Shown: positions 8,775-16,988, numbered from the stretch's first letter. The stretch is DNA of 64,000 bases from Hwangdonia lutea (GCF_032814565.1 NZ_CP136521.1:3506501-3570500); one strand, 5' to 3'. Notes: a model not told the origin generated them from the letters alone. Numbers and translations are program-made.

Positions 8775-10057
8775 TTCTTCAAATCTTTTAATCTTATCGA
8801 CACCGCATTTTTATGGGCTTGCAAGCCTTCGGCTTCCGCCATTAATTCAATAGTTTTACCAAGGTTTAACAAACCTTCCTTTGATATTTTTTGAAAGGTC
8901 ATACTTTTTAAAAAGCTATCTAAATTCACACCAGAATAGGCTTTACTAAACCTGTTTGTGGGTAAGGTGTGGTTTGTTCCCGAGGCGTAATCGCCAGCGC
9001 TTTCAGGGGTATAATTACCAATAAAAACAGAACCTGCATTCATAATACCATCAACATAAAATTGGTCGTTCTTGGCACTAATTATGAAATGTTCTGGTCC
9101 ATATTCATTAATCAAATCCAGTGCTATTTCATCATTTTCAACATAAATCATTTTAGAATTAGCTATTGATTTTTCAGCAATCGCTTTGCGCGGAAGCACG
9201 TTTAACTGTTTTTCAACTTCGTTAGAAACCTCTTTAATCAACAGTTTTGAGGTCGACACCAAAATAACCTGACTATCTGTACCGTGTTCGGCTTGACTCA
9301 ATAAATCGGATGCCATATACGATGCATTAGCTGTTTCATCGGCAAAAACCAACAATTCGCTTGGACCCGCAGGCATATCGATGGCCACACCGTATTTTGT
9401 AGCAAGCTGTTTTGCAACCGTTACAAACTGATTTCCTGGGCCGAAAATTTTATAAACTTGAGGTATGCTTTCTGTTCCAAAAGTTAAACCAGCAATAGCC
9501 TGAATGCCACCTACTTTAAAAATTTTTATAACGCCGCAAAGTTTGGCGGCATATAAAATTTCTGGTGCCAATTTGCCGTTTTTGTTGGGTGGCGAACACA
9601 ATACAATCTCTTTGCAACCCGCAATTTGAGCAGGAACGCAAAGCATTAAAACGGTTGAAAACAAAGGAGCCGTACCGCCAGGGATATACACGCCTACTTT
9701 TTCGATAGGCCTTTTTTCCTGCCAACACAAAACCCCTTTTGTTGTTTCTATTTCAACTTTTGGTGTTTTTTGAGCCGCATGGAAAATCTCAATATTTTGT
9801 TTTGCTTTTTTTATGGCATTTTGAAGCTTTACGGGAACTTTATCTACTGCCTCATCAATTTCATTTTTACTTACTTTATTGGTTTCTAAATTAACACCAT
9901 CAAACTTTTGAGTGTATTTATAAATAGCTTTATCTCCGTTTTTTTTAATCTCATCAAAAATTTGGATAACCGTATCTTCAATATCATTTACGGTTTGTGT
10001 GGGTCGTTTTAGAATTTCTGACCATTCGCTTTTATTTGGATTATTAATGACTTTCAT
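8771..10057 (-). CDS. hisD: Histidinol dehydrogenase
   Basis: A 428-residue zinc enzyme catalysing the last two oxidations, histidinol to histidinal to histidine, with NAD. Characteristic blocks are PGGTAPLFSTVLM, GPGNQFVTVAKQL, DMPAGPSELLV and SQAEHGTDSQVILV (zinc and catalytic Gln/His). Near the C-terminus are NEYGPEHF and GDYASGTNHTLPT, each with a conserved His. Length matches the family. It follows hisG after a 99-base gap occupied by a palindromic repeat and overlaps hisC. Confidence 0.97.
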   Translation of the reverse strand: MKVINNPNKSEWSEILKRPTQTVNDIEDTVIQIFDEIKKNGDKAIYKYTQKFDGVNLETNKVSKNEIDEAVDKVPVKLQNAIKKAKQNIEIFHAAQKTPKVEIETTKGVLCWQEKRPIEKVGVYIPGGTAPLFSTVLMLCVPAQIAGCKEIVLCSPPNKNGKLAPEILYAAKLCGVIKIFKVGGIQAIAGLTFGTESIPQVYKIFGPGNQFVTVAKQLATKYGVAIDMPAGPSELLVFADETANASYMASDLLSQAEHGTDSQVILVSTSKLLIKEVSNEVEKQLNVLPRKAIAEKSIANSKMIYVENDEIALDLINEYGPEHFIISAKNDQFYVDGIMNAGSVFIGNYTPESAGDYASGTNHTLPTNRFSKAYSGVNLDSFLKSMTFQKISKEGLLNLGKTIELMAEAEGLQAHKNAVSIRLKDLKK

Positions 10058-10072
10058 TGATTAATTTTTTCT

Positions 10073-10150
10073 TCATTTCCGCGAAGGCGGAAATCTTTTT
10101 GTTTGAAATTTATGACCTTTATGAGATTTCCGCCTTCGCGGAAATGACAA
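10073..10150. repeat. REP-like inverted repeat, family A, copy 3
   Basis: The left palindrome starts TCATTTCCGCGAAGGCGGAA. The right palindrome starts GATTTCCGCCTTCGCGGAAA and ends TGACAA. Both arms are the TTTCCGC subtype. It lies in the hisG-hisD gap. The outer arms are complementary, so the element could also fold as one long hairpin. Confidence 0.85.
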
Positions 10151-10156
10151 AAATGC

Positions 10157-11014
10157 TTAAATGACCATTTTTTCAATTGGACAAACCAATATACCTTGAG
10201 CGCCATTGGCCTTTAGTGCTTCAATAACATCCCAAAATTCGTTTTTATTTATTACTGAGTGCACAGAACTCCAGCCCTCTTGAGCCAAGGGTAACACCGT
10301 GGGACTTTTCATTCCGGGTAGTAAACTAATGATATCGTCGATTTTCTCATTTGGAGCATTCAGCAAAATATATTTTGATTGCCTACCTTTTAAAACGGAT
10401 TGTATTCTAAATTGAATCGTATTTAAAATAGCCTGTTTCTCTTCGCTTAAAAGTGGTGAAACAGCCAATACCGCTTCCGATTTTAAAATAACTTCCACCT
10501 CTTTTAAATTATTTTTAAAGAGCGTACTTCCACTTGAAACGATATCGACAATGGCATCTGCCAAACCTATATTTGGGGCAATTTCAACCGAACCATTAAT
10601 AATGTGAAGCTTGGCATTAACGCCGTTTTCATTTAAAAAGTTCTGTACCGTATTTGGGTACGATGTTGCAATACGCTTGCCGTTTAATTCTTTAATGCTA
10701 TTATAAGTCGACGATTTTGGCACGGCAATGCAAACGCGACAGGTTGAAAAGCCCAATTTTTCGGCTACTTTAATATCATTACCTTTTTCAATTAACACGT
10801 TTTCGCCAATAATGGCCGCATCTACTACGCCATCTTTAAGGTATTGTGGGATGTCGCCATTTCGCAAATAGAACACTTCTACCGGAAACCCTTTTGCCGA
10901 TGCTTTTAATTGGTCTTTTCCGTTGTCGATGTAGATTCCAATGTCCTTTAAAAGTTTCATCGAGTCTTCGTTTAAACGCCCCGATTTTTGTACTGCAATC
11001 TTTAGTTTACTCAT
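10157..11014 (-). CDS. hisG: ATP phosphoribosyltransferase (long form)
   Basis: A 285-residue long-form HisG, the committed step of histidine synthesis (ATP plus PRPP to PR-ATP). The periplasmic-binding-like catalytic domain covers residues 1-210 (KLKIAVQKSGRLNEDSM, DAAIIGENVL, and DAIVDIVSSGSTL as the PRPP-binding loop). The remaining ~75 residues form the ACT-like regulatory domain, which in the family mediates feedback inhibition by histidine. As the long form it needs no HisZ partner, and none is seen. It is the first structural gene after the attenuator. Confidence 0.97.
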   Translation of the reverse strand: MSKLKIAVQKSGRLNEDSMKLLKDIGIYIDNGKDQLKASAKGFPVEVFYLRNGDIPQYLKDGVVDAAIIGENVLIEKGNDIKVAEKLGFSTCRVCIAVPKSSTYNSIKELNGKRIATSYPNTVQNFLNENGVNAKLHIINGSVEIAPNIGLADAIVDIVSSGSTLFKNNLKEVEVILKSEAVLAVSPLLSEEKQAILNTIQFRIQSVLKGRQSKYILLNAPNEKIDDIISLLPGMKSPTVLPLAQEGWSSVHSVINKNEFWDVIEALKANGAQGILVCPIEKMVI

Positions 11015-11054
11015 TTTATGTCTTTTTTATGAGTTTAAAACAACCAAGCTATTT

Positions 11055-11091
11055 AAAAATAAAAACCCGCTTGATTGTCTCAAACGGGTTT
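11055..11091 (-). terminator. Attenuator terminator of the his operon
   Basis: Read on the minus strand, AAACCCGTTTGA (11091-11080) pairs over 12 bp (one G-T) with TCAAGCGGGTTT (11074-11063). The loop is GACAA, and a T-rich tail follows. The 5' arm CGTTTGAGA (11086-11078) can pair instead with TCTCAAGCG (11136-11128) inside the leader-peptide gene, which would block the terminator. Confidence 0.9.
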
Positions 11092-11121
11092 AAAAATATG
11101 TTGATTTTATTCAATACATCT

Positions 11122-11178
11122 TCAGTTCGCTTGAGAGCAAATGTGAAAATGATGAGGATGTAATTGAATAAATGTCAT
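11122..11178 (-). CDS. hisL: His operon leader peptide (18 aa, four His codons)
   Basis: ATG at 11178 to TGA at 11122 encodes MTFIQLHPHHFHICSQAN. Four of the seven codons at positions 7-13 are histidine (HPHHFHI). An AAAAAGGA sequence lies just upstream of the ATG. The codons TCT CAA GCG that follow the His cluster are also the 5' strand of the antiterminator. Ribosome stalling at His codons would therefore leave that strand free to disrupt the terminator at 11055-11091. This is classical amino-acid attenuation. The call is seen directly in sequence; regulation in vivo is inferred. Confidence 0.9.
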   Translation of the reverse strand: MTFIQLHPHHFHICSQAN

Positions 11179-11199
11179 TTTTCCTTTTTGTTGTTATTG

Positions 11200-11231
11200 C
11201 AAATATCAATAAATATATTTTATAATTCCAA
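11200..11231 (-). promoter_or_regulatory. Candidate promoter of the his operon
   Basis: On the minus strand TTG (11231-11229) is separated by 21 bases from GATATTTG (11207-11200), one mismatch from the Bacteroidetes TAnnTTTG box. It lies 22 bases upstream of the leader peptide ATG, an appropriate distance. Confidence 0.5.
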
Positions 11232-11339
11232 ATATTAAAAACAATTTTTACAATAATTAAGTATTCTAAATTTTTATTTATAAATGATTATTTAATTTTT
11301 AAAATATCAATATAAAAACTGAATAATTTAATTTACAAT

Positions 11340-12155
11340 TTATTGATTTCCTAAAATTATAGGCATACCACTGTCTCCAGAACCTATAACAATTACTTTG
11401 CTATTTGTAGATTCAGATAGTTTTATGGTTGCTTCAATACCCTTATCTTGAAGAATTTTATCGGTTAAAGAGGCACTTAAGATTTTATTGGCCTTTGCCT
11501 TTCCTTCCGCTTCAATAATTTGTTTTTGAGCTTCTTTTTCAGCAGTAACTAACCTAAACTCATACTCCAACGATTCTTGCTCCTGTTTTAATTTACGCTC
11601 AATGGCGTCCTTTATTGTTGGTGGTAAAGTTACATCGCGCACCAAAACTTCATTAAGTTGGATGTATTGATCTTCAACTATTTTTTTTGTTTCTTCAAAA
11701 ATCTCTTGCTGGATGGCATCTCGTTTACTCGAGTACAATTGTTCTGGAGTATATCGTCCTACAACGCTTCTGGCTGCACTACGAATAGCCGGTAGCAAAA
11801 CACGCTCTCTGTACATCTCACTTTTTTCTTGATGCAATCGACCTAAGTTTTTAAAATCAGGCTGAAACCAAACCGAAGCTTCCAATTTAATATCCAATCC
11901 GTTAGACGATAATACGTTCATTTTCTCGGTAACTTCTTGTTGTCTCACTTCGTAAACAAACACTTTGTTCCATGGGGCTACAATATGAAAACCTTCACCC
12001 AAAGCAGGTTTATCTACAACCACACCTTCTCCAAAGGTTTTAAAAAGCACACCGGCCTCACCAGAATCTATGGTAACAGCTGTTTTAGACAATAAAATAA
12101 CGATAACTATCGCTATTATAACAAGGGGTAATGCAATTTTTGGTAATTTTTCCAT
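11340..12155 (-). CDS. Prohibitin family (SPFH/Band 7) membrane protein
   Basis: A 271-residue protein with one N-terminal membrane anchor (residues 8-27, ALPLVIIAIVIVILLSK). The SPFH/prohibitin domain follows (DSGEAGVLFKTFGEGVV to about residue 190). Next is a charged helical segment (QEQESLEYEFRLVTAEKEAQKQIIEAEGKAKANK), then a short C-terminal tail (VIVIGSGDSGMPIILGN). Bacterial prohibitins assemble into large rings or cages on the inner membrane and associate with membrane proteases; the substrate here is unknown. It lies 10 bases downstream of the VWA gene and is probably co-transcribed with it. Confidence 0.9.
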   Translation of the reverse strand: MEKLPKIALPLVIIAIVIVILLSKTAVTIDSGEAGVLFKTFGEGVVVDKPALGEGFHIVAPWNKVFVYEVRQQEVTEKMNVLSSNGLDIKLEASVWFQPDFKNLGRLHQEKSEMYRERVLLPAIRSAARSVVGRYTPEQLYSSKRDAIQQEIFEETKKIVEDQYIQLNEVLVRDVTLPPTIKDAIERKLKQEQESLEYEFRLVTAEKEAQKQIIEAEGKAKANKILSASLTDKILQDKGIEATIKLSESTNSKVIVIGSGDSGMPIILGNQ

Positions 12156-12165
12156 TTCTATTTCT

Positions 12166-14199
12166 TTAAATTAATCCGTTATATTTTCTTAAAAACCACT
12201 CCAAGGCTAAGCTTAAAGCGATGATTATGAGTAGGTATTTCCAATCGACCAAAGGTATGATATTTTTATGGCTTTTTTGAATAGATGCGTAACGATTATT
12301 ACTTAATAAATTGTTAATTAAATTGTTTGAATCATCAACAAAATAGCTTGCTCCTCCACTATTCATGGCTAACTGATTTAGCTTAACCACATTGGCGTTT
12401 AAAAATTGCTGCTCGATGTTGTATTCCAAAATTTGAAAAGAACCTGATTTTGAAATATTCTCATTGGTAGCTTTAACCGTAAAGTTGTATTCTGACGGAG
12501 GCAAACTGCTTAAATCGACTTGATATGCATTGTTTTTTAAAATGAGTGGAAAGGTTTTTTCTTCATCTGAATTTCTGTCTTTTACAATGATATTAAGTGT
12601 TTCACGCGTATCGAACGCATAATTTTTATCGAAAAATTGTGCTTTGATGATCACGTTTGTATTGCCGTTATAAAACGATTCGTATTCAACATTCAATCGG
12701 TTTCTGCGCTTGTTTGAGGCTAAATACTGCACGAGTTTCCCTATAAAATTGTCAAAGGCATTAAACGACTTCGTGTTTATAAAACTTTGTGCGCGCCATT
12801 GCCAAATGTTTTCTCCAAACAAAATGGCTTCTCGCCTATTGTTTGCTTCAAAAGACACGAGTAAAGGTTGATTTGTTGAAACGTTACCCAACTTTTTATT
12901 TAAAATAGTTTCAAAAGGAATTGAAAACTCAACCGCTCCAAAATTGGATTTTAACGGCGGAAACGACTCAAAATCTATATCATCTACAATAAAAGGTGAA
13001 TAATTCAGATTTAATTCCGCTTGATAATCTTCGGTTTGGTTTGTTATTTCGAGATTGAAATTTTCATTCGTTCTATTCACAAAATTTAAGTCGGTTTTAG
13101 TACCAACAATTATAAACCTGTTCTTGTTTTCTTTATCAATGGCATCAAACAAATCCTTAAAGTTATTATTTGGTTGATTGATTATAATTAATTGAAAATC
13201 ATCTATTTGACTAATTATTTCGTTTGAATTCAAAAACACCACGGAGCGATGCTCGTTACTTTCAATGCTTTTTTTAAGCGCTCCTAAATCTGGGTGTGGA
13301 AAATTGCTAACAATGGCAATTTTTGTTTTTTGATCAATAACTTCAACGGCAAAATTCTTTGAGTTGTTAATAATGTTTTTCTCGTTTTCAATGGGAATTA
13401 TGGTTGCCTTAAAACTACGAACTCCAACCCTATTTGCTGGTAAGGTAAAATTGATGGTTTTCGAATTGTTGTTTTTAGTAAAATTAATAGTTTGGGAATA
13501 AACGGTTGTATTTCCTTGGGTTACAACAAAACGAGAGTTAACAGGGTTATTTCCATTATAGGAGATTATCGTCTCAATTGGGAAACGGTTTTTTAAATAG
13601 GCGTATTTATTAACATTGAGTTGTTGGATTTTTAAATCGGTGTGCGTAACCGTGTCACCCAAAATAATAGGGTAAATTGGGCTTTTAAATTTTGAAGTTA
13701 TGAATTCGTAATCATTCCCATAGGTTTGATTGCCATCGGAAATAAGAATAGTAGCCGTATTCGTGTCTTTGTATACTTCGGATAACTGACTAAACGCATC
13801 GGATATATTGGTTTGTTTTTCTGAAAATCCAATGGAATCAAACGAGTTTAATTGCTCTCCAAAGGTGTATTTTGAGATATTGAATTTAGTGCTTAACTCT
13901 TTGTTTTGTGATAATCTATCAAATACATTTAAAGCATTCTCGTCTTGTTTTAAATGTTTTATGGAACTGGAATTATCAACAGCTATTACAAGGTTCGGTT
14001 TTTCTGTGGTTAATGTAAGTTGTTCAAACTTTGGGTTGATGAGTAATAAAAAAACCGAAAACAGCGTAACAAACCTTAAAAAGGAAAAAATCAGGTTTAA
14101 TTTAGAAACTTTCTGCCTACCTTTTATATACTGAAAAAGCGCTAATAAAAGCGCTAAAATTCCAGCTATAATTATGTATAGTATAGTTTCTGTTTGCAT
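12166..14199 (-). CDS. VWA-domain membrane protein (677 aa)
   Basis: Two N-terminal membrane helices (residues 6-22 and 37-57) are followed by a von Willebrand A-like segment. It begins at LVIAVDNSSSIKHLK (MIDAS-type DxSxS) and includes TATILISDGNQTYGND. A long extracytoplasmic beta-rich region follows, and a C-terminal membrane helix lies near 655-672 before RKYNGLI. The architecture resembles BatA/BatB-like or DUF4159-type proteins of Bacteroidetes, anchored with the bulk in the periplasm. The function is not established. It sits between fabG and the prohibitin gene on one strand with short gaps (27 and 10 bases). Confidence 0.8.
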   Translation of the reverse strand: MQTETILYIIIAGILALLLALFQYIKGRQKVSKLNLIFSFLRFVTLFSVFLLLINPKFEQLTLTTEKPNLVIAVDNSSSIKHLKQDENALNVFDRLSQNKELSTKFNISKYTFGEQLNSFDSIGFSEKQTNISDAFSQLSEVYKDTNTATILISDGNQTYGNDYEFITSKFKSPIYPIILGDTVTHTDLKIQQLNVNKYAYLKNRFPIETIISYNGNNPVNSRFVVTQGNTTVYSQTINFTKNNNSKTINFTLPANRVGVRSFKATIIPIENEKNIINNSKNFAVEVIDQKTKIAIVSNFPHPDLGALKKSIESNEHRSVVFLNSNEIISQIDDFQLIIINQPNNNFKDLFDAIDKENKNRFIIVGTKTDLNFVNRTNENFNLEITNQTEDYQAELNLNYSPFIVDDIDFESFPPLKSNFGAVEFSIPFETILNKKLGNVSTNQPLLVSFEANNRREAILFGENIWQWRAQSFINTKSFNAFDNFIGKLVQYLASNKRRNRLNVEYESFYNGNTNVIIKAQFFDKNYAFDTRETLNIIVKDRNSDEEKTFPLILKNNAYQVDLSSLPPSEYNFTVKATNENISKSGSFQILEYNIEQQFLNANVVKLNQLAMNSGGASYFVDDSNNLINNLLSNNRYASIQKSHKNIIPLVDWKYLLIIIALSLALEWFLRKYNGLI

Positions 14200-14226
14200 T
14201 AAAGCCCAACGCTTTTTTTTAATAGA

Positions 14227-14973
14227 TTAAGTTAACATGCCGCCATCAACATTAAGGGTTTGTCCTGTAACGTAAGCGCTCATGTCGCTAGCTAAAAACA
14301 CACAAACATTGGCAATATCTTCTGGTGTTCCACCGCGTTTTAAAGGAATTGCTGCACGCCATCCTTTTACAACTTCTTCATCTAATTTGGCAGTCATTTC
14401 GGTTTCAATAAACCCGGGAGCAACCACGTTGCTTCGAATATTTCTGGAGCCCAATTCCAAGGCTACGGATTTTGAAAACCCAATAATGCCCGCTTTTGAA
14501 GCTGCGTAATTGGTTTGACCTGCATTTCCTTTTACACCTACCACCGAACTCATATTAATAATAGAGCCTTTGCGCTGTTTTAGCATGGTGCGTTGAACGG
14601 CTTTGGTCATGTTGAAAACCGATTTTAAATTAACTTCGATGACTTTATCGAAATCCTCTTCGGTAATCCGCATCAACAAGTTGTCTTTAGTAATACCGGC
14701 ATTGTTTACTAAAATATCAATGCTACCAAACTCTGCAACAACATCAGCCGCTAATTTTTGAGCTTCATCAAAACTTGCTGCATTACTTTTATAGCCTTTG
14801 GCTTTTACGCCCGAAGCGTTTATTTCGTTTTCTAATTCGTTTGCTGCTTCAACCGAAGAACTGTATGTAAATGCAACATTGGCGCCTTGTTGTGCAAATA
14901 CTTGTGCGATTCCTTTTCCAATTCCACGACTAGCACCAGTAATAATGGCTGTTTTACCTTCTAATAGTTTCAT
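14227..14973 (-). CDS. fabG: 3-oxoacyl-[acyl-carrier-protein] reductase
   Basis: A 248-residue classical short-chain dehydrogenase that reduces 3-oxoacyl-ACP with NADPH in fatty acid elongation. It has the cofactor motif TGASRGIGKGIA near residue 12, NNAGIT near 89, catalytic Ser in NMSSVVG, Tyr-Lys in YAASKAG, and the family-typical end YVTGQTLNVDGGM. It is the first gene of a probable operon with the VWA and prohibitin genes, and a good promoter box lies upstream. The sequence features match FabG better than other SDRs, though close paralogues cannot be fully excluded. Confidence 0.95.
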   Translation of the reverse strand: MKLLEGKTAIITGASRGIGKGIAQVFAQQGANVAFTYSSSVEAANELENEINASGVKAKGYKSNAASFDEAQKLAADVVAEFGSIDILVNNAGITKDNLLMRITEEDFDKVIEVNLKSVFNMTKAVQRTMLKQRKGSIINMSSVVGVKGNAGQTNYAASKAGIIGFSKSVALELGSRNIRSNVVAPGFIETEMTAKLDEEVVKGWRAAIPLKRGGTPEDIANVCVFLASDMSAYVTGQTLNVDGGMLT

Positions 14974-15009
14974 TTATAATTCGTTTTTTAGTTTTAATTT
15001 ATACGTACT

Positions 15010-15040
15010 CAAATATAATGAATACCTATACATGTTACAA
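15010..15040 (-). promoter_or_regulatory. Promoter of fabG
   Basis: On the minus strand TTG (15040-15038), 20 bases, then TATATTTG (15017-15010), an exact match to the Bacteroidetes TAnnTTTG -7 element. The box ends 36 bases upstream of the fabG ATG. Confidence 0.65.
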
Positions 15041-15209
15041 CAAACCTAGTCATTTTTATACTAGCTTGGTTTAAACAAAAAAATAATTTAAAACCACATA
15101 GCATGCGACTTGACTTTGTAAAAAATTTCAGCTACCTTCGTTTAACGGCGGATATTAACAATATTGCAGACTGTTTATATCCGAAAACATTGTACACAAT
15201 ACCCAAAAA

Positions 15210-15686
15210 ATGCCGAGAATTGAACTTCAAACTGAAATAAAAGCTGATAGAAATATCGTGTTTGACCTATCACGAAGTATCGATTTGCACAAAATTTCGA
15301 CTGAACAAACTAATGAAGAAGCAATCGCTGGAAAAACAAGTGGATTAATTGGAATGAATGAAAGCGTTACTTGGCGAGCAAAACACTTTGGAGTATATCA
15401 AAAACTGACTTCCAAAATAACGGAATTTGATAGACCGAATTACTTTGCGGACGAAATGGTTAAAGGAGCGTTTGCCGAATTTAAACACGAACATCACTTT
15501 GCGGAATTAAATGGTGGAACTTTGATGACTGACTTTTTTGACTACAAATCACCTTTTAGAATTTTAGGTAAGTTAGCGGACAAGCTCTTTCTTGAAAAAT
15601 ATATGACCGAATTACTAATTGAAAGAAACCGAGTTGTAAAAGAGTTTGCGGAATCTGACAAATGGAAAGAAGTAATAAATGAATAA
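15210..15686 (+). CDS. SRPBCC (START/Bet v1-like) superfamily protein
   Basis: A 158-residue single-domain protein. It begins MPRIELQTEIKADRNIVFDLSRSIDLH, the usual first strand and helix of the SRPBCC fold. The sequences GESVTWRAKHFG-like (NESVTWRAKHFGV), FADEMVKGAFAEFKHEHHF and GGTLMTDFFDYKSPFRILG follow, as in the group often annotated as ligand-binding or 'cell division inhibitor' SRPBCC proteins. The fold binds hydrophobic ligands, but no ligand or enzyme activity can be read here. It is the only gene between two inverted repeats and the only plus-strand gene for several kb, so it was probably acquired as a unit. Confidence 0.85.
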   Translation: MPRIELQTEIKADRNIVFDLSRSIDLHKISTEQTNEEAIAGKTSGLIGMNESVTWRAKHFGVYQKLTSKITEFDRPNYFADEMVKGAFAEFKHEHHFAELNGGTLMTDFFDYKSPFRILGKLADKLFLEKYMTELLIERNRVVKEFAESDKWKEVINE

Positions 15687-15694
15687 AGTACTGT

Positions 15695-15830
15695 CTACAA
15701 CATTGTATAACCGCAATTACGGCGGATTCGACTACGTCCGAATCCACTCGGAATTGCTAAAGTCTGTGCTAAACCGAAAATTAACGCATATTAACCCGTA
15801 ACTGACGGTTATACGAGACCGTTAAACGAA
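15695..15830. repeat. Structured right-end repeat of the SRPBCC cassette
   Basis: About 136 bases with nested inverted repeats: GTATAACCG/CGGTTATAC at the outside and GGATTCG (15724-15730)/CGAATCC (15739-15745) inside. The segment ends in the cassette terminal repeat. It has no ORF, and its composition is less AT-rich than the flanks. Confidence 0.6.
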
Positions 15831-15899
15831 CCTCTCCAAAAACAAGAAAATTCTATTTTTAAGATAAGAAGTTAGCAAACATTTGCGTTAGGGATTGAG

Positions 15900-15962
15900 G
15901 CCCTTCGACTACGCTCAGGATAAATTCAAGCCCGACCCTTCCCGATAGCTATCGGGAAGGGT
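15900..15962. repeat. Short repeat block with 28-bp perfect palindrome
   Basis: A GCCCTTCGACTACGCTCAGG motif (typical of dispersed flavobacterial palindromic repeats) is followed by a perfect 28-bp palindrome at 15935-15962, centred on CGATAGCTATCG with CCCTTC/GAAGGG outer arms. No gene lies in this stretch (15831-15984). Confidence 0.75.
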
Positions 15963-15984
15963 AACGCCCAAAATAAATTTCATA

Positions 15985-16023
15985 AAAAAAATCCGTTAAC
16001 TAAATTAGCTAACGGATTTTTTA
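15985..16023. terminator. Terminator downstream of sucD
   Basis: AAAAATCCGTTAgC on the minus strand pairs with GtTAACGGATTTTTTT across the loop TAATTTA. Uridine-rich tails exist on both strands. It lies about 20 bases beyond the sucD stop. Confidence 0.85.
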
Positions 16024-16041
16024 TATATATAATATAAATGA

Positions 16042-16914
16042 TTAACCTAAAACTTCAGCGATTTTTTTACCGATTTCTGCAGGAGAATCTACAACGTGAA
16101 TTCCACAGGCTCTCATAATTTTCTTTTTGGCTTGAGCGGTATCATCACTTCCGCCAACAATAGCTCCAGCGTGCCCCATGGTACGACCGGCAGGAGCCGT
16201 TTCGCCAGCAATAAAACCAACTACGGGTTTTTTGCTTCCGCTTGCTTTGTACCAGTTTGCGGCATCGGCTTCCAATTGCCCACCAATTTCGCCAATCATA
16301 ACAACAGCCTCTGTTTCTGGGTCGTTAATTAATAATTCAACGGCTTCTTTTGTGGTTGTGCCAATAATGGGATCGCCACCAATTCCAATAGCGGTTGTGA
16401 TCCCTAAACCTTGCTTAACAACTTGATCGGCAGCTTCATAAGTTAATGTTCCAGATTTAGAAACAATACCCACTTTTCCTTTTTTGAAAACAAAACCTGG
16501 CATAATACCAACTTTAGCTTCATCTGGCGTAATTACACCTGGGCAGTTAGGGCCAATTAATCTGCAATCTTTATTTTTTATATAGTTTGATGCTATAATC
16601 ATATCTGCAACAGGTATGCCCTCGGTAATGGTAATGATGACCTTGATACCGGCATCGGCAGCTTCCATAATAGCATCAGCAGCAAATGCAGGTGGTACGA
16701 AAATAATCGTAGTATCTGCACCAACTTTATCAACAGCCTCTTTAACGGTGTTAAAAACAGGCTTGTCTAAATGGGTTTGACCACCTTTGCCCGGGGTTAC
16801 ACCACCAACAACATTGGTGCCGTATTCTATCATTTGAGTAGCATGGAACGTGCCTTCGCTACCTGTAAATCCTTGAACTATAATTTTTGAATCTTTGTTT
16901 ACTAAAACACTCAT
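16042..16914 (-). CDS. sucD: Succinyl-CoA ligase (ADP/GDP-forming), alpha subunit
   Basis: A 290-residue CoA-binding subunit. The N-terminal Rossmann-like domain has [18 protein letters not shown] and [20 protein letters not shown] and [15 protein letters not shown] follow in the ligase domain. The phosphorylated active-site His is in GHAGAIVGG near residue 245. It works in the TCA cycle with SucC, which is not next to it here. It closes the minus-strand series that begins with the HD phosphohydrolase. A 74-base gap separates it from the LpxD-like gene, and a strong terminator follows. Confidence 0.96.
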   Translation of the reverse strand: MSVLVNKDSKIIVQGFTGSEGTFHATQMIEYGTNVVGGVTPGKGGQTHLDKPVFNTVKEAVDKVGADTTIIFVPPAFAADAIMEAADAGIKVIITITEGIPVADMIIASNYIKNKDCRLIGPNCPGVITPDEAKVGIMPGFVFKKGKVGIVSKSGTLTYEAADQVVKQGLGITTAIGIGGDPIIGTTTKEAVELLINDPETEAVVMIGEIGGQLEADAANWYKASGSKKPVVGFIAGETAPAGRTMGHAGAIVGGSDDTAQAKKKIMRACGIHVVDSPAEIGKKIAEVLG

Positions 16915-16988
16915 AGAAGATTATTTATCATTAATTTAATCACTTACAAAAGTAATTTTTTAATTCTATTTTTAAAGTAAAAACTGAA

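Larger units (their letters stand above)
15137..15830. mobile_element. Putative single-gene cassette with 12-bp terminal inverted repeats
   Basis: TTCGTTTAACGG (15137-15148) reappears as its exact reverse complement CCGTTAAACGAA at 15819-15830, enclosing a single SRPBCC gene. Each end also carries its own internal palindromes. Near the left end CGGATATTAACA (15149-15160) pairs with TGTTTATATCCG (15172-15183). Near the right end GTATAACCG (15705-15713) pairs with CGGTTATAC (15806-15814), with GGATTCG/CGAATCC nested inside. No transposase is present, so any movement would need enzymes from elsewhere. The mobile nature is inferred. Confidence 0.55.

Noticed and set aside
10846-11163. 105-residue plus-strand frame upstream of hisG
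   Set aside because: It is antisense to hisG and to the attenuator and has no protein features.
15137-15830. Integron gene cassette with attC site
   Set aside because: GTTAAAC near 15821 fits the attC core GTTRRRY, but the left end carries the inverse complement (GTTTAAC) instead of a direct copy, and no integrase or second attC is present. Terminal inverted repeats explain it better.
15687-16041. tRNA or small RNA gene in the gap before sucD
   Set aside because: The hairpins do not form a cloverleaf and no anticodon arm or CCA end is present; the gap is accounted for by repeats and a terminator.
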